From Cyprinodon diabolis (lineage: Eukaryota > Chordata > Actinopteri > Cyprinodontiformes > Cyprinodontidae): a stretch of DNA of 64,000 nt. The translations under genes were made by a program, and so were the position numbers. A model generated the notes under the pieces. That model was not told the DNA's origin. It ran no database searches and saw only the letters and a list, made by a program, of their open reading frames with translations. Where the stretch lies: contig JARPUW010000290.1 of NCBI GenBank assembly GCA_030533445.1, forward strand, positions 95,638 to 159,637, given 5' to 3'. Every line of letters begins with the position of its first letter. The first letter of the stretch is position 1. Below, piece by piece: positions 7,400 to 20,081 of this stretch.

Positions 7400-9810
7400 A
7401 ATGAGCAATATGCCAGAATGTATGAGTGTGTATAAGGAAGAGGCTTTTATTCTGTAGAGTCCTTGTAGTCTTATTTTGAAAGTCTATCATGAATGTGCAT
7501 CAAAAGATGGGTCACGCCCAGCAGTGATATAGAATCCATTTCCAAATGTTAAATCACTGGTTTTCCATGTTATTAGGTGAATAGTTGCTGTATTACAGAG
7601 TAAATGGGAGACTTTTATTGTGAAATTTGCTCTGGGGTGTGTTTTGAAAAGGTCACTAGAGTCTAATAAAAACAACCTGGAAGAGTTTGGGTCATAATGT
7701 TGAGCCATTTGCATCAATTAATGCATTACTATAATCTAGAGGCTTTTATTTTGTAGGGTCCCTGGAGTCTTATTTTGAAAGTCCAACAGAGTTGTGTTTA
7801 TAGAAAATGTTCAGACCCGTCAATGATAGTTGATTACTTTCCAATCGTTAAATCACTCTTTTTCCATGTTATTAGGGCAGTAGATGAAGCGGAAATGGGA
7901 GGCTTTTATTTTGAAATTTGCTATAGGGTGTGTTTTAAACAGTCTCCTAGAGTCTATTCTCTAAAACGGGGTTGAGTTTGGGTCATAATGTTGAGCCATA
8001 TAGGGCAATAAATATATGTAAAAAATATAGAGGCTTTTATTTTGTAGGGTCCCTGGAGTCTTATTTTGAAAGTCTATCAGTGCTGAGTGGCAAGGGAAGT
8101 GTCATGGACAGCAGTCATATAGTATCCATTTCCCAATGTTAAATCAGTCCTTTCACCCTCCATTAGATTAATATGTGCTGTTTAAAACAGCAGAGGTAAA
8201 ATCTGTTTGAAGCTTGGTAACCTTGACAACGCTTAACGAGCCTCTCACTGACACAGACAACAGCTGCACTCACTATTGGTTTCTTCTTCCCAGGCTTTTT
8301 TGTATGGGAAGAACGGCACCGAACAAACGACTACTGATCAAAAACCGTATGAGTTATTCAAAAAACATTTTCACCATGAGCATCAGCAATCCTTCGACTC
8401 CAACTATACCAACTTTGGTGTATGTGTGTCATTCAGAAAAATATTTATGACGAGTTGAAAACACATAGTCTGATTCGTTTCTCTCCCATCTTCAGCTCAA
8501 AAAGAATAGAGAAAGGCTGAAACTCTCATCGACTTTAGGTTGGTCTGGAGGGTTTTTAAGGAAAAGTATTAATCCTACCGTAATTCCGAAGACATTGTGT
8601 GAGTCCAGAGGTTTCAGTCTACAAACTGACCAAAAATGGTGACTGTAGCTCCAAATATGTGGCCGTGAGGGCGAGAATAAGATGTTTGATCTTAAAAAAA
8701 TGGCCGCCTCACACTAAGATTTCAGCAGCTGCACTCTAGCAGGCTGCTGCAGAAGCTAACTGTCAGCTAGCTTCCAGGTGCTTACCCTCCGAACAAACGA
8801 CTGCTGAGCAAAAACCGTAAAAGATATCTGAAAAATTCTTTCAGTGAAAGCAACATCTATCCTTTGTCTCAGACTGGGGTAACCTTCATGTCTGTAGGTC
8901 TTTCACAACCCAAAACGAAGCACAAACAAAATGGTTGGCCCACCTGCTCCTCCCTTTGTTTGAACTGCAGGACCTCACTCTCACTCACCTTTTAGCTGCT
9001 AAAGCACCCCTCCGAACAAACGACTGCTGAGTAAAAACCGTAAAAGGTATCTGAAAAATTCTTTTTATCTAAGCGACAGCTATATCTTGTCTTCAATTGG
9101 AGTAACTTTCATGGCTGTAGGTCATCTACAAACTGAATGGGAAGAGAAAGAAAAATAAAAAACGTTTCATCACACCTAAGCTTCTAATTGAGCTAGCTGC
9201 AGCAGGTCACTGTCACTCAGCTTTCAGGTGCTTAAAATGTCCTCCGAACAAACGACTGCTGAGCAAAAACCGTATGAGTTATTCAAAAAAATTTTTCACC
9301 GTGAGCGTCAGTCATCCTTCGACTCCAACTATGCCAACTTTGGTGTATGTGTGTCATTCACAAAAATATTTATGACGAGTTTAAAACACATAGTCTGATT
9401 CGTTTTTCTCCCCTCTTCTGCTCCAAAACCAATGAAAAACGGCTCTGATTTTCATCGACTTTAGGTCGGTCTGGAGGGTTTTTAAGGAAAAGTATTAATC
9501 CTACCGTAATTCCGAAGATATTGTGTGGGTCCAGAGATTTCAGTCTACAAACTGACCAAAAATGGTGACTCTAGCTATAAATATGTGGCCGTGAGGGCGA
9601 GTTTAAAATGTTTTTTTGTGTTTAAAAAACGCCTGCCTCACACTCTAGCTTTTCAGTTGCTCCACTCTAGCAGGCTGGATTTTGCTAAAACTTTGTGGCG
9701 CTTGAGGTCTGATTATACAAAAACCGTAGCAGTTATCAACATACCGTCTTCAGTTTTAAATAGACGAAGGATTTATCTACAAACTGAGCTTCAAACTGTT
9801 TTTCTAGGTG

Positions 9811-12800
9811 AATGTATGGCGACACAGTGAAGTGCTGTTTTTTATGCTTTTTTTTTCCTCTCCCCATTCATTTCCTATGGGATTTTTTTGCGACGTTTTC
9901 GCTAATAATTCGCAAACCTTCGGACTAATGAGAAAGTTTTATACAAGCACACATCACCCCATTGGTCCCGACGCGTGTGCCAACTTTGGGCCCGATCCGC
10001 CAAACCATGCGGGACTAGTTACGCGCCGAAGTTTTGGGTATACGGGAGAATTATAATAACTAGAAAATTTCTAAAGAAATTTTGAGGGGGGCCACCTACT
10101 GCCCGTCTGGGGAACAGGGCCAATACGGCCCTGGCAAGTGATGTCGGGGCTCCCCAGACCAACTGCTTACGCCTTTGAGGGCTGCTGAGGGAAGGAAAGA
10201 GGGCTAGGTCATGGGCAAAGAGAGCTGTGTGCCACTTGTGCTGAAATCTGGGAAATAGACGTGCACAGCGTATGATGCAAAAGGGTAATATGGGTTGTCC
10301 ATATTGAACCGCAGTGGGTAAAGCTCAGTTGGTGGGCTCCGCCCGCCTGCTAGGAGCCCTTGCAGCGATGAAAAAAATCACCAATGGCGGGCTCTGCCCG
10401 CCTGCTAAGAGCCATTGCAGTGATGAAATCACCAATGGCAATGAGCAATATGCCAGAATGTATGAGTGTGTATAAGGAAGAGGCTTTTATTCTGTAGAGT
10501 CCCTGGAGTCTTATTTTGAAAGTCTATCATGGAAGTGCATCTAAAGATGGGTCATGCCCAGCAGTTATATAGAATCAATTTCCAAATGTTAAATCACTGG
10601 TTTTCCATGTTATTAGGTGAATAGTTGCTGTATTACAGAGTAAATGGGAGACTTTTATTGTGAAATTTGCTCTGGGTGTGTTTTGAAAAGGTCACTAGAG
10701 TCTAATAAAAACAACCTGGAAGAGTTTGGGTCATAATGTTGAGCCATTTGCATCAATTAATGCATTAGTATAATCTAGAGGCTTTTATTTTGTAGGGTCG
10801 CTGGAGTCTTATTTTGAAAGTCCAACAGAGTTGTGTTTATAGAAAATGTTCAGACCCGTCAATGATAGTTGATTACTTTCCAATCGTTAAATCACTGTTT
10901 TTCCATGTTATTAGGGCAGTAGATGAAGCGGAAATGGGAGGCTTTTATTTTGAAATTTGCTATAGGGTGTGTTTTAAACAGTCTCCTAGAGTCTATTCTC
11001 TAAAACGGGGTTGAGTTTGGGTCATAATATTGAGCCATATAGGGCAATAAATATATGTAAAAAATATAGAGGCTTTTATTTTGTAGGGTCCCTGGAGTCT
11101 TATTTTGAAAGTCTATCAGTGCTGAGTGGCAAGGGAAGTGTCCTGGACAGCAGTCATATAGTATCCATTTCCCAATGTTAAATCAGTCCTTTCACCCTCC
11201 ATTAGATTAATATGTGCTGTTTAAAACAGCAGAGGTAAAATCTGTTTGAAGCTTGGTAACCTTGACAACGCTTAACGAGCCTCTCACTGACACAGACAAC
11301 AGCTGCACTCACTATTGGTTTCTTCTTCCCAGGCTTTTTTGTATGGGAAGAACGGCAACGAAAACAAACGACTACTGATCAAAAACCGTATGAGTTATTC
11401 AAAAAACATTTTCACCATGAGCATCAGCAATCCTTCGACTCCAAGTATACCAACTTTGGTGTATGTGTGTCATTCAGAACAATATTTATGACGACTTGAA
11501 AACACATAGTCTGATTCGTTTCTCTTCCATCTTCAGCTCAAAAAGAATGGAGAAAGGCTGAAACTCATCGACTTTAGGTTGGTCTGGAGGGTTTTTAAGG
11601 AAAAGTATTAATCCTACCGTAATTCCGAAGACATTGTGTGAGTCCAGAGGTTTCAGTCTACAAACTGACCAAAAATGGTGACTGTAGCTCCAAATATGTG
11701 GCCGTGAGGGCGAGAATAAGATGTTTGATCTTAAAAAAATGGCCGCCTCACACTAAGATTTCAGCAGCTGCACTCTAGCAGGCTGCTGCAGAAGCTAACT
11801 GTCAGCTAGCTTCCAGGTGCTTACCCTCCGAACAAACGACTGCTGAGCAAAAACCGTAAAAGATATCTGAAAAATTCTTTCAGTGAAAGCAACATCTATC
11901 CTTTGTCTCAGACTGGGGTAACCTTCATGTCTGTAGGTCTTTCACAACCCAAAACGAAGCACAAACAAAATGGTTGGCCCACCTGCTCCTCCCTTTGTTT
12001 GAACTGCAGGACCTCACTCTCACTCACCTTTTAGCTGCTAAAGCACCCCTCCGAACAAACGACTGCTGAGTAAAAACCGTAAAAGGTGTCTGAAAAATTC
12101 TTTTTATCTAAGCGACAGCTATATCTTGTCTTCAATTGGAGTAACTTTCATGGCTGTAGGTCATCTACAAACTGAATGGGAAGAGAAAGAAAAAGAAAAA
12201 ACGTTTCATCACACCTAAGCTTCTAATTGAGCTAGCTGCAGCAGGTCACTGTCACTCAGCTTTCAGGTGCTTAAAATGTCCTCCGAACAAACGACTGCTG
12301 AGCAAAAACCGTATGAGTTATTCAAAAATTTTTTTCACCGTGAGCGTCAGTCATCCTTCGACTCCAACTATGCCAACTTTGGTGTATGTGTGTCATTCAG
12401 AAAAATATTTATGACGAGTTTAAAACACATAGTCGGATTCGTTTTTCTCCCCTCTTCTGCTCCAAAACCAATGAAAAACGGCTCTGATTTTCATCGACTT
12501 TAGGTCGGTCTGGAGGGTTTTTAAGGAAAAGTATTAATCCTACCGTAATTCCGAAGATATTGTGTGGGTCCAGAGATTTCAGTCTACAAACTGACCAAAA
12601 ATGGTGACTCTAGCTATAAATATGTGGCCGTGAGGGCGAGTTTAAAATGTTTTTTTGTGTTTAAAAAACGCCTGCCTCACACTCTAGCTTTTCAGTTGCT
12701 CCACTCTAGCAGGCTGGATTTTGCTAAAACTTTGTGGCGCTTGAGGTCTGATTATACAAAAACCGTAGCAGTTATCAACATACCGTCTTCAGTTTTAAAT

Positions 12801-12849
12801 AGACGAAGGATTTATCTACAAACTGAGCTTCAAACTGTTTTTCTAGGTG
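9811..12849 (+). repeat. Satellite unit 4 (type B, 3,039 bp, shortest full unit)
   Basis: Type B is recognised by GTGATGTCGG, GGGCTAGGTCATGG, GGTGGGCTCC at the first GC hairpin, GCAGTTATATAG and AACGAAAACAAACG. There is no minisatellite, and the GC array (10331-10439) is contracted to two hairpins, which explains the short length. The head carries GTATGGCGACACAG and AAACCATGCGG, a haplotype otherwise joined to a type D body in unit 9. Confidence 0.95.
10331..10439. repeat. GC-hairpin array, 2 hairpins (unit 4), smallest
   Basis: Two hairpins only. The first arm is GGTGGGC, the B/C form, which leaves one T facing G in the stem. The 55-bp spacer with an A-run follows. Confidence 0.9.
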
Positions 12850-15800
12850 AATGTATGGCGACACAGTGAAGTGCTGTTTTTTATGCTTTTTTTTTCCTCT
12901 CCCCATTCATTTCCTATGGGATTTTTTTGCGACGTTTTCGCTAATAATTCGCAAACCTTCGGACTAATGAGAAAGTTTTATACAAGCACACATCACCCCA
13001 TTGGTCCCGACGCGTGTGCCAACTTTGGGCCCGATCCGCCAAACCGTGCGGGACTAGTTACGTGCCGAAGTTTTGGGTATACGGGAGAATTATAATAACT
13101 AGAAAATTTCTAAAGAAATTTTGAGGGGGGCCACCTACTGCCCGTCTGGGGAACCGGGCCAATACGGCCCTGGCAAGTGACGTCGGGGCTCCCCAGACCA
13201 ACTGCTTACGCCTTTGAGGGCTGCTGAGGGAAGGAAAGAGGGCAAGTTCATGGGCAAAGAGAGCTGTGTGCCACTTGTGCTGAAATCTGGGAAATAGACG
13301 TGCACAGCGTATGATGCACAAGGGTAATATGGGTTGTCCATATTGAAACACAGTGGGTAAAGCCCAGTTGGCGGGCTTCGCCCGCCTGCTAGGAGCCATC
13401 TCAGTGAAGAAAAAAATCACCAATGGCGGGCTCTGCCCGCCTTCTAAGAGCCATTGCAGTGATGAAATCACCAATGGCGGGCTCCGCCCGCCTGCTAAGA
13501 GCCATTGCAGTGATGTAATCACCTTTGGCGGGCTCCGCCCGCCTGTTACCATTGGCGGGCTCCGCCCGCCTTCTAAGAGCCATTGCAGTGATGAAATCAC
13601 CAATGGCAATGAGCAATATGCCAGAATGTATGAGTGTGTATAAGGAAGAGGCTTTTATTCTGTAGAGTCCTTGTAGTCTTATTTTGAAAGTCTATCATGA
13701 ATGTGCATCAAAAGATGGGTCACGCCCAGCAGTGATATAGAATCCATTTCCAAATGTTAAATCACTGGTTTTCCATGTTATTAGGTGAATAGTTGCTGTA
13801 TTACAGAGTAAATGGGAGACTTTTATTGTGAAATTTGCTCTGGGGTGTGTTTTGAAAAGGTCACTAGAGTCTAATAAAAACAACCTGGAAGAGTTTGGGT
13901 CATAATGTTGAGCCATTTGCATCAATTAATGCATTAGTATAATCTAGAGGCTTTTATTTTGTAGGGTCGCTGGAGTCTTATTTTGAAAGTCCAACAGAGT
14001 TGTGTTTATGGAAAATGTTCAGACCCGTCAATGATAGTTGATTACTTTCCAATTGTTAAATCACTCTTTTTCCATGTTATTAGGGCAGTAGATGAAGCGG
14101 AAATGGGAGGCTTTTATTTTGAAATTTGCTATAGGGTGTGTTTTAAACAGTCTCCTAGAGTCTATTCTCTAAAACGGGGTTGAGTTTGGGTCATAATGTT
14201 GAGCCATATAGGGCAATAAATATATGTAAAAAATATAGAGGCTTTTATTTTGTAGGGTCCCTGGAGTCTTATTTTGAAAGTCTATCAGTGCTGAGTGGCA
14301 AGGGAAGTGTCATGGACAGCAGTCATATAGTATCCATTTCCCAATGTTAAATCAGTCCTTTCACCCTCCATTAGATTAATATGTGCTGTTTAAAACAGCA
14401 GAGGTAAAATCTGTTTGAAGCTTGGTAACCTTGACAACGCTTAACGAGCCTCTCACTGACACAGACAACAGCTGCACTCACTATTGGTTTCTTCTTCCCA
14501 GGCTTTTTTGTATGGGAAGAACGGCACCGAACAAACGACTACTGATCAAAAACCGTATGAGTTATTCAAAAAACATTTTCACCATGAGCATCAGCAATCC
14601 TTCGACTCCAACTATACCAACTTTGGTGTATGTGTGTCATTCAGAAAAATATTTATGACGAGTTGAAAACACATAGTCTGATTCGTTTCTCTCCCATCTT
14701 CAGCTCAAAAAGAATAGAGAAAGGCTGAAACTCTCATCGACTTTAGGTTGGTCTGGAGGGTTTTTAAGGAAAAGTATTAATCCTACCGTAATTCTGAAGA
14801 CATTGTGTGAGTCCAGAGGTTTCAGTCTACAAACTGACCAAAAATGGTGACTGTAGCTCCAAATATGTGGCCGTGAGGGCGAGAATAAGATGTTTGATCT
14901 GAAAAAAATGGCCGCCTCACACTAAGATTTCAGCAGCTGCACTCTAGCAGGCTGCTGCAGAAGCTAACTGTCAGCTAGCTTCCAGGTGCTTACCCTCCGA
15001 ACAAACGACTGCTGAGCAAAAACCGTAAAAGATATCTGAAAAATTCTTTCAGTGAAAGCAACATCTATCCTTTGTCTCAGACTGGGGTAACCTTCATGTC
15101 TGTAGGTCTTTCACAACCCAAAACGAAGCACAAACAAAATGGTTGGCCCACCTGCTCCTCCCTTTCTTTTAACTGCAGGACCTCACTCTCACTCACCTTT
15201 TAGCTGCTAAAGCACCCCTCCGAACAAACGACTGCTGAGTAAAAACCGTAAAAGGTATCTCAAAAATTCTTTTTATCTAAGCGACAGCAATATCTTGTCT
15301 TCAATTGGAGTAACTTTCATGGCTGTAGGTCATCTACAAACTGAATGGGAAGAGAAAGAAAAAGAAAAAACGTTTCATCACACCTAAGCTTCTAATTGAG
15401 CTAGCTGCAGCAGGTCACTGTCACTCAGCTTTCAGGTGCTTAAAATGTCCTCCGAACAAACGACTGCTGAGCAAAAACCGTATGAGTTATTCAAAAAAAT
15501 TTTTCACCGTGAGCGTCAGTCATCCTTCGACTCCAACTATGCCAACTTTGGTGTATGTGTGTCATTCAGAAAAATATTTATGACGAGTTTAAAACACATA
15601 GTCTGATTCGTTTTTCTCCCCTCTTCTGCTCCAAAACCAATGAAAAACGGCTCTGATTTTCATCGACTTTAGGTCGGTCTGGAGGGTTTTTAAGGAAAAG
15701 TATTAATCCTACCGTAATTCCGAAGATATTGTGTGGGTCCAGAGATTTCAGTCTACAAACTGACCAAAAATGGTGACTCTAGCTATAAATATGTGGCCGT

Positions 15801-16018
15801 GAGGGCGAGTTTAAAATGTTTTTTTGTGTTTAAAAAACGCCTGCCTCACACTCTAGCTTTTCAGTTGCTCCACTCTAGCAGGCTGGATTTTGCTAAAACT
15901 TTGTGGTGCTTGAGGTCTGATTATACAAAAACCGTAGCAGTTATCAACATACCGTCTTCAGTTTTAAATAGACAAAGGATTTATCTACAAACTGAGCTTC
16001 AAACTGTTTTTCTAGGTG
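12850..16018 (+). repeat. Satellite unit 5 (type D, 3,169 bp)
   Basis: No minisatellite; standard five-hairpin array (13370-13607). The body shares TTTATGGAAAATG, CCAATTGTTAAATC, AATTCTGAAGAC, GATCTGAAAAAAATGG and CTTTCTTTTAACTG with unit 20, 48.5 kb away. The heads of the two units differ: this one has GTATGGCG and TTACGTGCCG. TATCTCAAAAAT is also found in the divergent tract of unit 14. Confidence 0.95.
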
Positions 16019-19000
16019 AATGTATGCCGACACAGTGAAGTGCTGTTTTTTATGCTTTTTTTTTCCTCTCCCCATTCATTTCCTATGGGATTTTTTTGCG
16101 ACGTTTTCACTAATAATTCGCAAACCTTCGGACTAATGAGAAAGTTTTATACAAGCACACATCACCCCATTGGTCCCGACGCGTGTGCCAACTTTGGGCC
16201 CGATCCGCCAAACCGTGCGGGACTAGTTACGCGCCGAAGTTTTGGGTATACGGGAGAATTATAATAATAATAATAATACGCGGAATAAATATGTGCAATA
16301 GTAGTAGGTGGGCCATGCCTTCGGCATGTGGCCCCCCAACTAGAAAATTTCTAAAGAAATTTTGAGGGGGGCCACCTACTGCCCGTCTGGGGAACCGGGC
16401 CAATACGGCCCTGGCAAGTGACGTCGGGGCTCCCCAGACCAACTGCTTACGCCTTTGAGGGCTGCTGAGGGAAGGAAAGAGGGCAAGTTCATGGGCAAAG
16501 AGAGCTGTGTGCCACTTGTGCTGAAATCTGGGAAATAGACGTGCACAGAGTATGATGCACAAGGGTAATATGGGTTGTCCATATTGAAACACAGTGGGTA
16601 AAGCCCAGTTGGCGGGCTTCGCCCGCCTGCTAGGAGCCATCTCAGTGAAGAAAAAAATCACCAATGGCGGGCTCTGCCCGCCTTCTAAGAGCCATTGCAG
16701 TGATGAAATCACCAATGGCGGGCTCCGCCCGCCTGCTAAGAGCCATTGCAGTGATGTAATCACCTTTGGCGGGCTCCGCCCGCCTGTTACCATTGGCGGG
16801 CTCCGCCCGCCTTCTAAGAGCCATTGCAGTGATGAAATCACCAATGGCAATGAGCAATATGCCAGAATGTATGAGTGTGTATAAGGAAGAGGCTTTTATT
16901 CTGTAGAGTCCTTGTAGTCTTATTTTGAAAGTCTATCATGAATGTGCATCAAAAGATGGGTCACGCCCAGCAGTGATATAGAATCCATTTCCAAATGTTA
17001 AATCACTGGTTTTCCATGTTATTAGGTGAATAGTTGCTGTATTACAGAGTAAATGGGAGACTTTTATTGTGAAATTTGCTCTGGGGTGTGTTTTGAAAAG
17101 GTCACTAGAGTCTAATAAAAACAACCTGGAAGAGTTTGGGTCATAATGTTGAGCCATTTGCATCAATTAATGCATTACTATAATCTAGAGGCTTTTATTT
17201 TGTAGGGTCCCTGGAGTCTTATTTTGAAAGTCCAACAGAGTTGTGTTTATAGAAAATGTTCAGACCCGTCAATGATAGTTGATTACTTTCCAATCGTTAA
17301 ATCACTCTTTTTCCATGTTATTAGGGCAGTAGATGAAGCGGAAATGGGAGGCTTTTATTTTGAAATTTGCTATAGGGTGTGTTTTAAACAGTCTCCTAGA
17401 GTCTATTCTCTAAAACGGGGTTGAGTTTGGGTCATAATGTTGAGCCATATAGAGCAATAAATATATGTAAAAAATATAGAGGCTTTTATTTTGTAGGGTC
17501 CCTGGAGTCTTATTTTGAAAGTCTATCAGTGCTGAGTGGCAAGGGAAGTGTCATGTACAGCAGTCATATAGTATCCATTTCCCAATGTTAAATCAGTCCT
17601 TTCACCCTCCATTAGATTAATATGTGCTGTTTAAAACAGCAGAGGTAAAATCTGTTTGAAGCTTGGTAACCTTGACAACGCTTAACGAGCCTCTCACTGA
17701 CACAGACAACAGCTGCACTCACTATTGGTTTCTTCTTCCCAGGCTTTTTTGTATGGGAAGAACGGCACCGAACAAACGACTACTGATCAAAAACCGTATG
17801 AGTTATTCAAAAAACATTTTCACCATGAGCATCAGCAATCCTTCGACTCCAACTATACCAACTTTGGTGTATGTGTGTCATTCAGAAAAATATTTATGAC
17901 GAGTTGAAAACACATAGTCTGATTCGTTTTTCTCCCATCTTCAGCTCAAAAAGAATGGAGAAAGGCTGAAACTCTCATCCACTTTAGGTTGGTCTGGAGG
18001 GTTTTTAAGGCAAAGTATTAATCCTACCGTAATTCCGAAGACATTGTGTGAGTCCAGAGGTTTCAGTCTACAAACTGACCAAAAATGGTGACTGTAGCTC
18101 CAAATATGTGGCCGTGAGGGCGAGAATAAGATGTTTGATCTTAAAAAATGGCCGCCTCACACTAAGATTTCAGCAGCTGCACTCTAGCAGGCTGCTGCAG
18201 AAGCTAACTGTCAGCTAGCTTCCAGGTGCTTACCCTCCGAACAAACGACTGCTGAGCAAAAACCGTAAAAGATATCTGAAAAATTCTTTCAGTGAAAGCA
18301 ACATCTATCCTTTGTCTCAGACTGGGGTAACCTTCATGTCTGTAGGTCTTTCACAACCCAAAACGAAGCACAAACAAAATGGTTGGCCCACCTGCTCCTC
18401 CCTTTGTTTGAACTGCAGGACCTCACTCTCACTCACCTTTTAGCTGCTAAAGCACCCCTCCGAACAAACGACTGCTGAGTAAAAACCGTAAAAGGTATCT
18501 GAAAAATTCTTTTTATCTAAGCGACAGCTATATCTTGTCTTCAATTGGAGTAACTTTCATGGCTGTAGGTCATCTACAAACTGAATGGGAAGAGAAAGAA
18601 AAAGAAAAAACGTTTCATCACAGCTAAGCTTCTAATTGAGCTAGCTGCAGCAGGTCACTGTCACTCAGCTTTCAGGTGCTTAAAATGTCCTCCGAACAAA
18701 CGACTGCTGAGCAAAAACCGTATGAGTTATTCAAAAAATTTTTTCACCGTGAGCGTCAGTCATCCTTCGACTCCAACTATGCCAACTTTGGTGTATGTGT
18801 GTCATTCAGAAAAATATTTATGACGAGTTTAAAACACATAGTCGGATTCGTTTTTCTCCCCTCTTCTGCTCCAAAACCAATGAAAAACGGCTCTGATTTT
18901 CATCGACTTTAGGTCGGTCTGGAGGGTTTTTAAGGAAAAGTATTAATCCTACCGTAATTCCGAAGATATTGTGTGGGTCCAGAGATTTCAGTCTACAAAC

Positions 19001-19258
19001 TGACCAAAAATGGTGACTCTAGCTATAAATATGTGGCCGTGAGGGCGAGTTTAAAATGTTTTTTTGTGTTTAAAAAACGCCTGCCTCACACTCTAGCTTT
19101 TCAGTTGCTCCACTCTAGCAGGCTGGATTTTGCTAAAACTTTGTGGCGCTTGAGGTCTGATTATACAAAAACCGTAGCAGTTATCAACATACCGTCTTCA
19201 GTTTTAAATAGACGAAGGATTTATCTACAAACTGAGCTTCAAACTGTTTTTCTAGGTG
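16019..19258 (+). repeat. Satellite unit 6 (type A, 3,240 bp)
   Basis: Exactly 72 bp longer than unit 2, accounted for by one minisatellite copy with an extended AAT run (16261-16337). GC array 16611-16848 is standard. Private changes include GTTTTCAC for GTTTTCGC at 16109 (CpG to CpA) and CACAGCTAAG at 18623. Otherwise it matches other type A units wherever I compared them. Confidence 0.95.
16261..16337 (+). repeat. Hairpin minisatellite, 1 copy (unit 6)
   Basis: A single copy preceded by an extended ATA/AAT trinucleotide run. It accounts exactly for the 72-bp length difference from unit 2. Confidence 0.93.
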
Positions 19259-19778
19259 AATGTATGCCGACACAGTGAAGTGCTGTTTTTTATGCTTTTT
19301 TTTTCCTCTCCCCATTCATTTCCTATGGGATTTTTTTGCGACGTTTTCGCTAATAATTCGCAAACCTTCGGACTAATGAGAAAGTTTTATACAAGCACAC
19401 ATCACCCCATTGGTCCCGACGCGTGTGCCAACTTTGGGCCCGATCCGCCAAACCGTGCGGGACTAGTTACGCGCCGAAGTTTTGGGTATACGGGAGAATT
19501 ATAATAACTAGAAAATTTCTAAAGAAATTTTGAGGGGGGCCACCTACTGCCCGTCTTGGGAACCGGGCCAATACGGCCCTGGCAAGTGACGTCGGGGCTC
19601 CCCAGACCAACTGCTTACGCCTTTGAGGGCTGCTGAGGGAAGGAAAGAGGGCAAGTTCATGGGCAAAGAGAGCTGTGTGCCACTTGTGCTGACATCTGGG
19701 AAATAGACGTGCACAGCGTATGATGCACAAGGGTAATATGGGTTGTCCATATTGAAACACAGTGGGTAAAGCCCAGTT

Positions 19779-19938
19779 GGCGGGCTTCGCCCGCCTGCTA
19801 GGAGCCATCTCAGTGAAGAAAAAAATCACCAATGGCGGGCTCTGCCCGCCTTCTAAGAGCCATTGCAGTGATGAAATCACCAATGGCGGGCTCCGCCCGC
19901 CTTCTAAGAGCCATTGCAGTGATGAAATTACAAATGGC
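19779..19938. repeat. GC-hairpin array, 3 hairpins (unit 7)
   Basis: Starts with the A/D-type first hairpin (TTC loop, CATCTCAGTGAAG spacer) and ends with the B-type GAAATTACAAATGGC. The switch between types lies inside this array. Confidence 0.9.
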
Positions 19939-20047
19939 AATGAGCAATATGCCAGAATGTATGAGTGTGTATAAGGAAGAGGCTTTTATTCTGTAGAGTC
20001 CCTGGAGTCTTATTTTGAAAGTCTATCATGGAAGTGCATCTAAAGAT

Positions 20048-20081
20048 GGGTCATGCCCAGCAGTGGGTCATGCCCAGCAGT
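20048..20081 (+). repeat. 17-bp tandem duplication in unit 7
   Basis: GGGTCATGCCCAGCAGT occurs twice in a row here and once in every other unit. It is a private, recent duplication. Confidence 0.9.

Larger units (their letters stand above)
6462..9810 (+). repeat. Satellite unit 3 (type D, 3,349 bp)
   Basis: Type D resembles A in the constant block but has CACAGCGTATG and CATGGACAGC. This unit carries three 69-bp minisatellite copies (6704-6915). Its GC array (7189-7399) has four hairpins because the short TGTTACC spacer segment is missing. The right half shares AAGAAAAATAAAAAACG and CATTCACAAAAAT with unit 10, 22 kb away, and nothing else in the window shows both variants. Confidence 0.95.
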
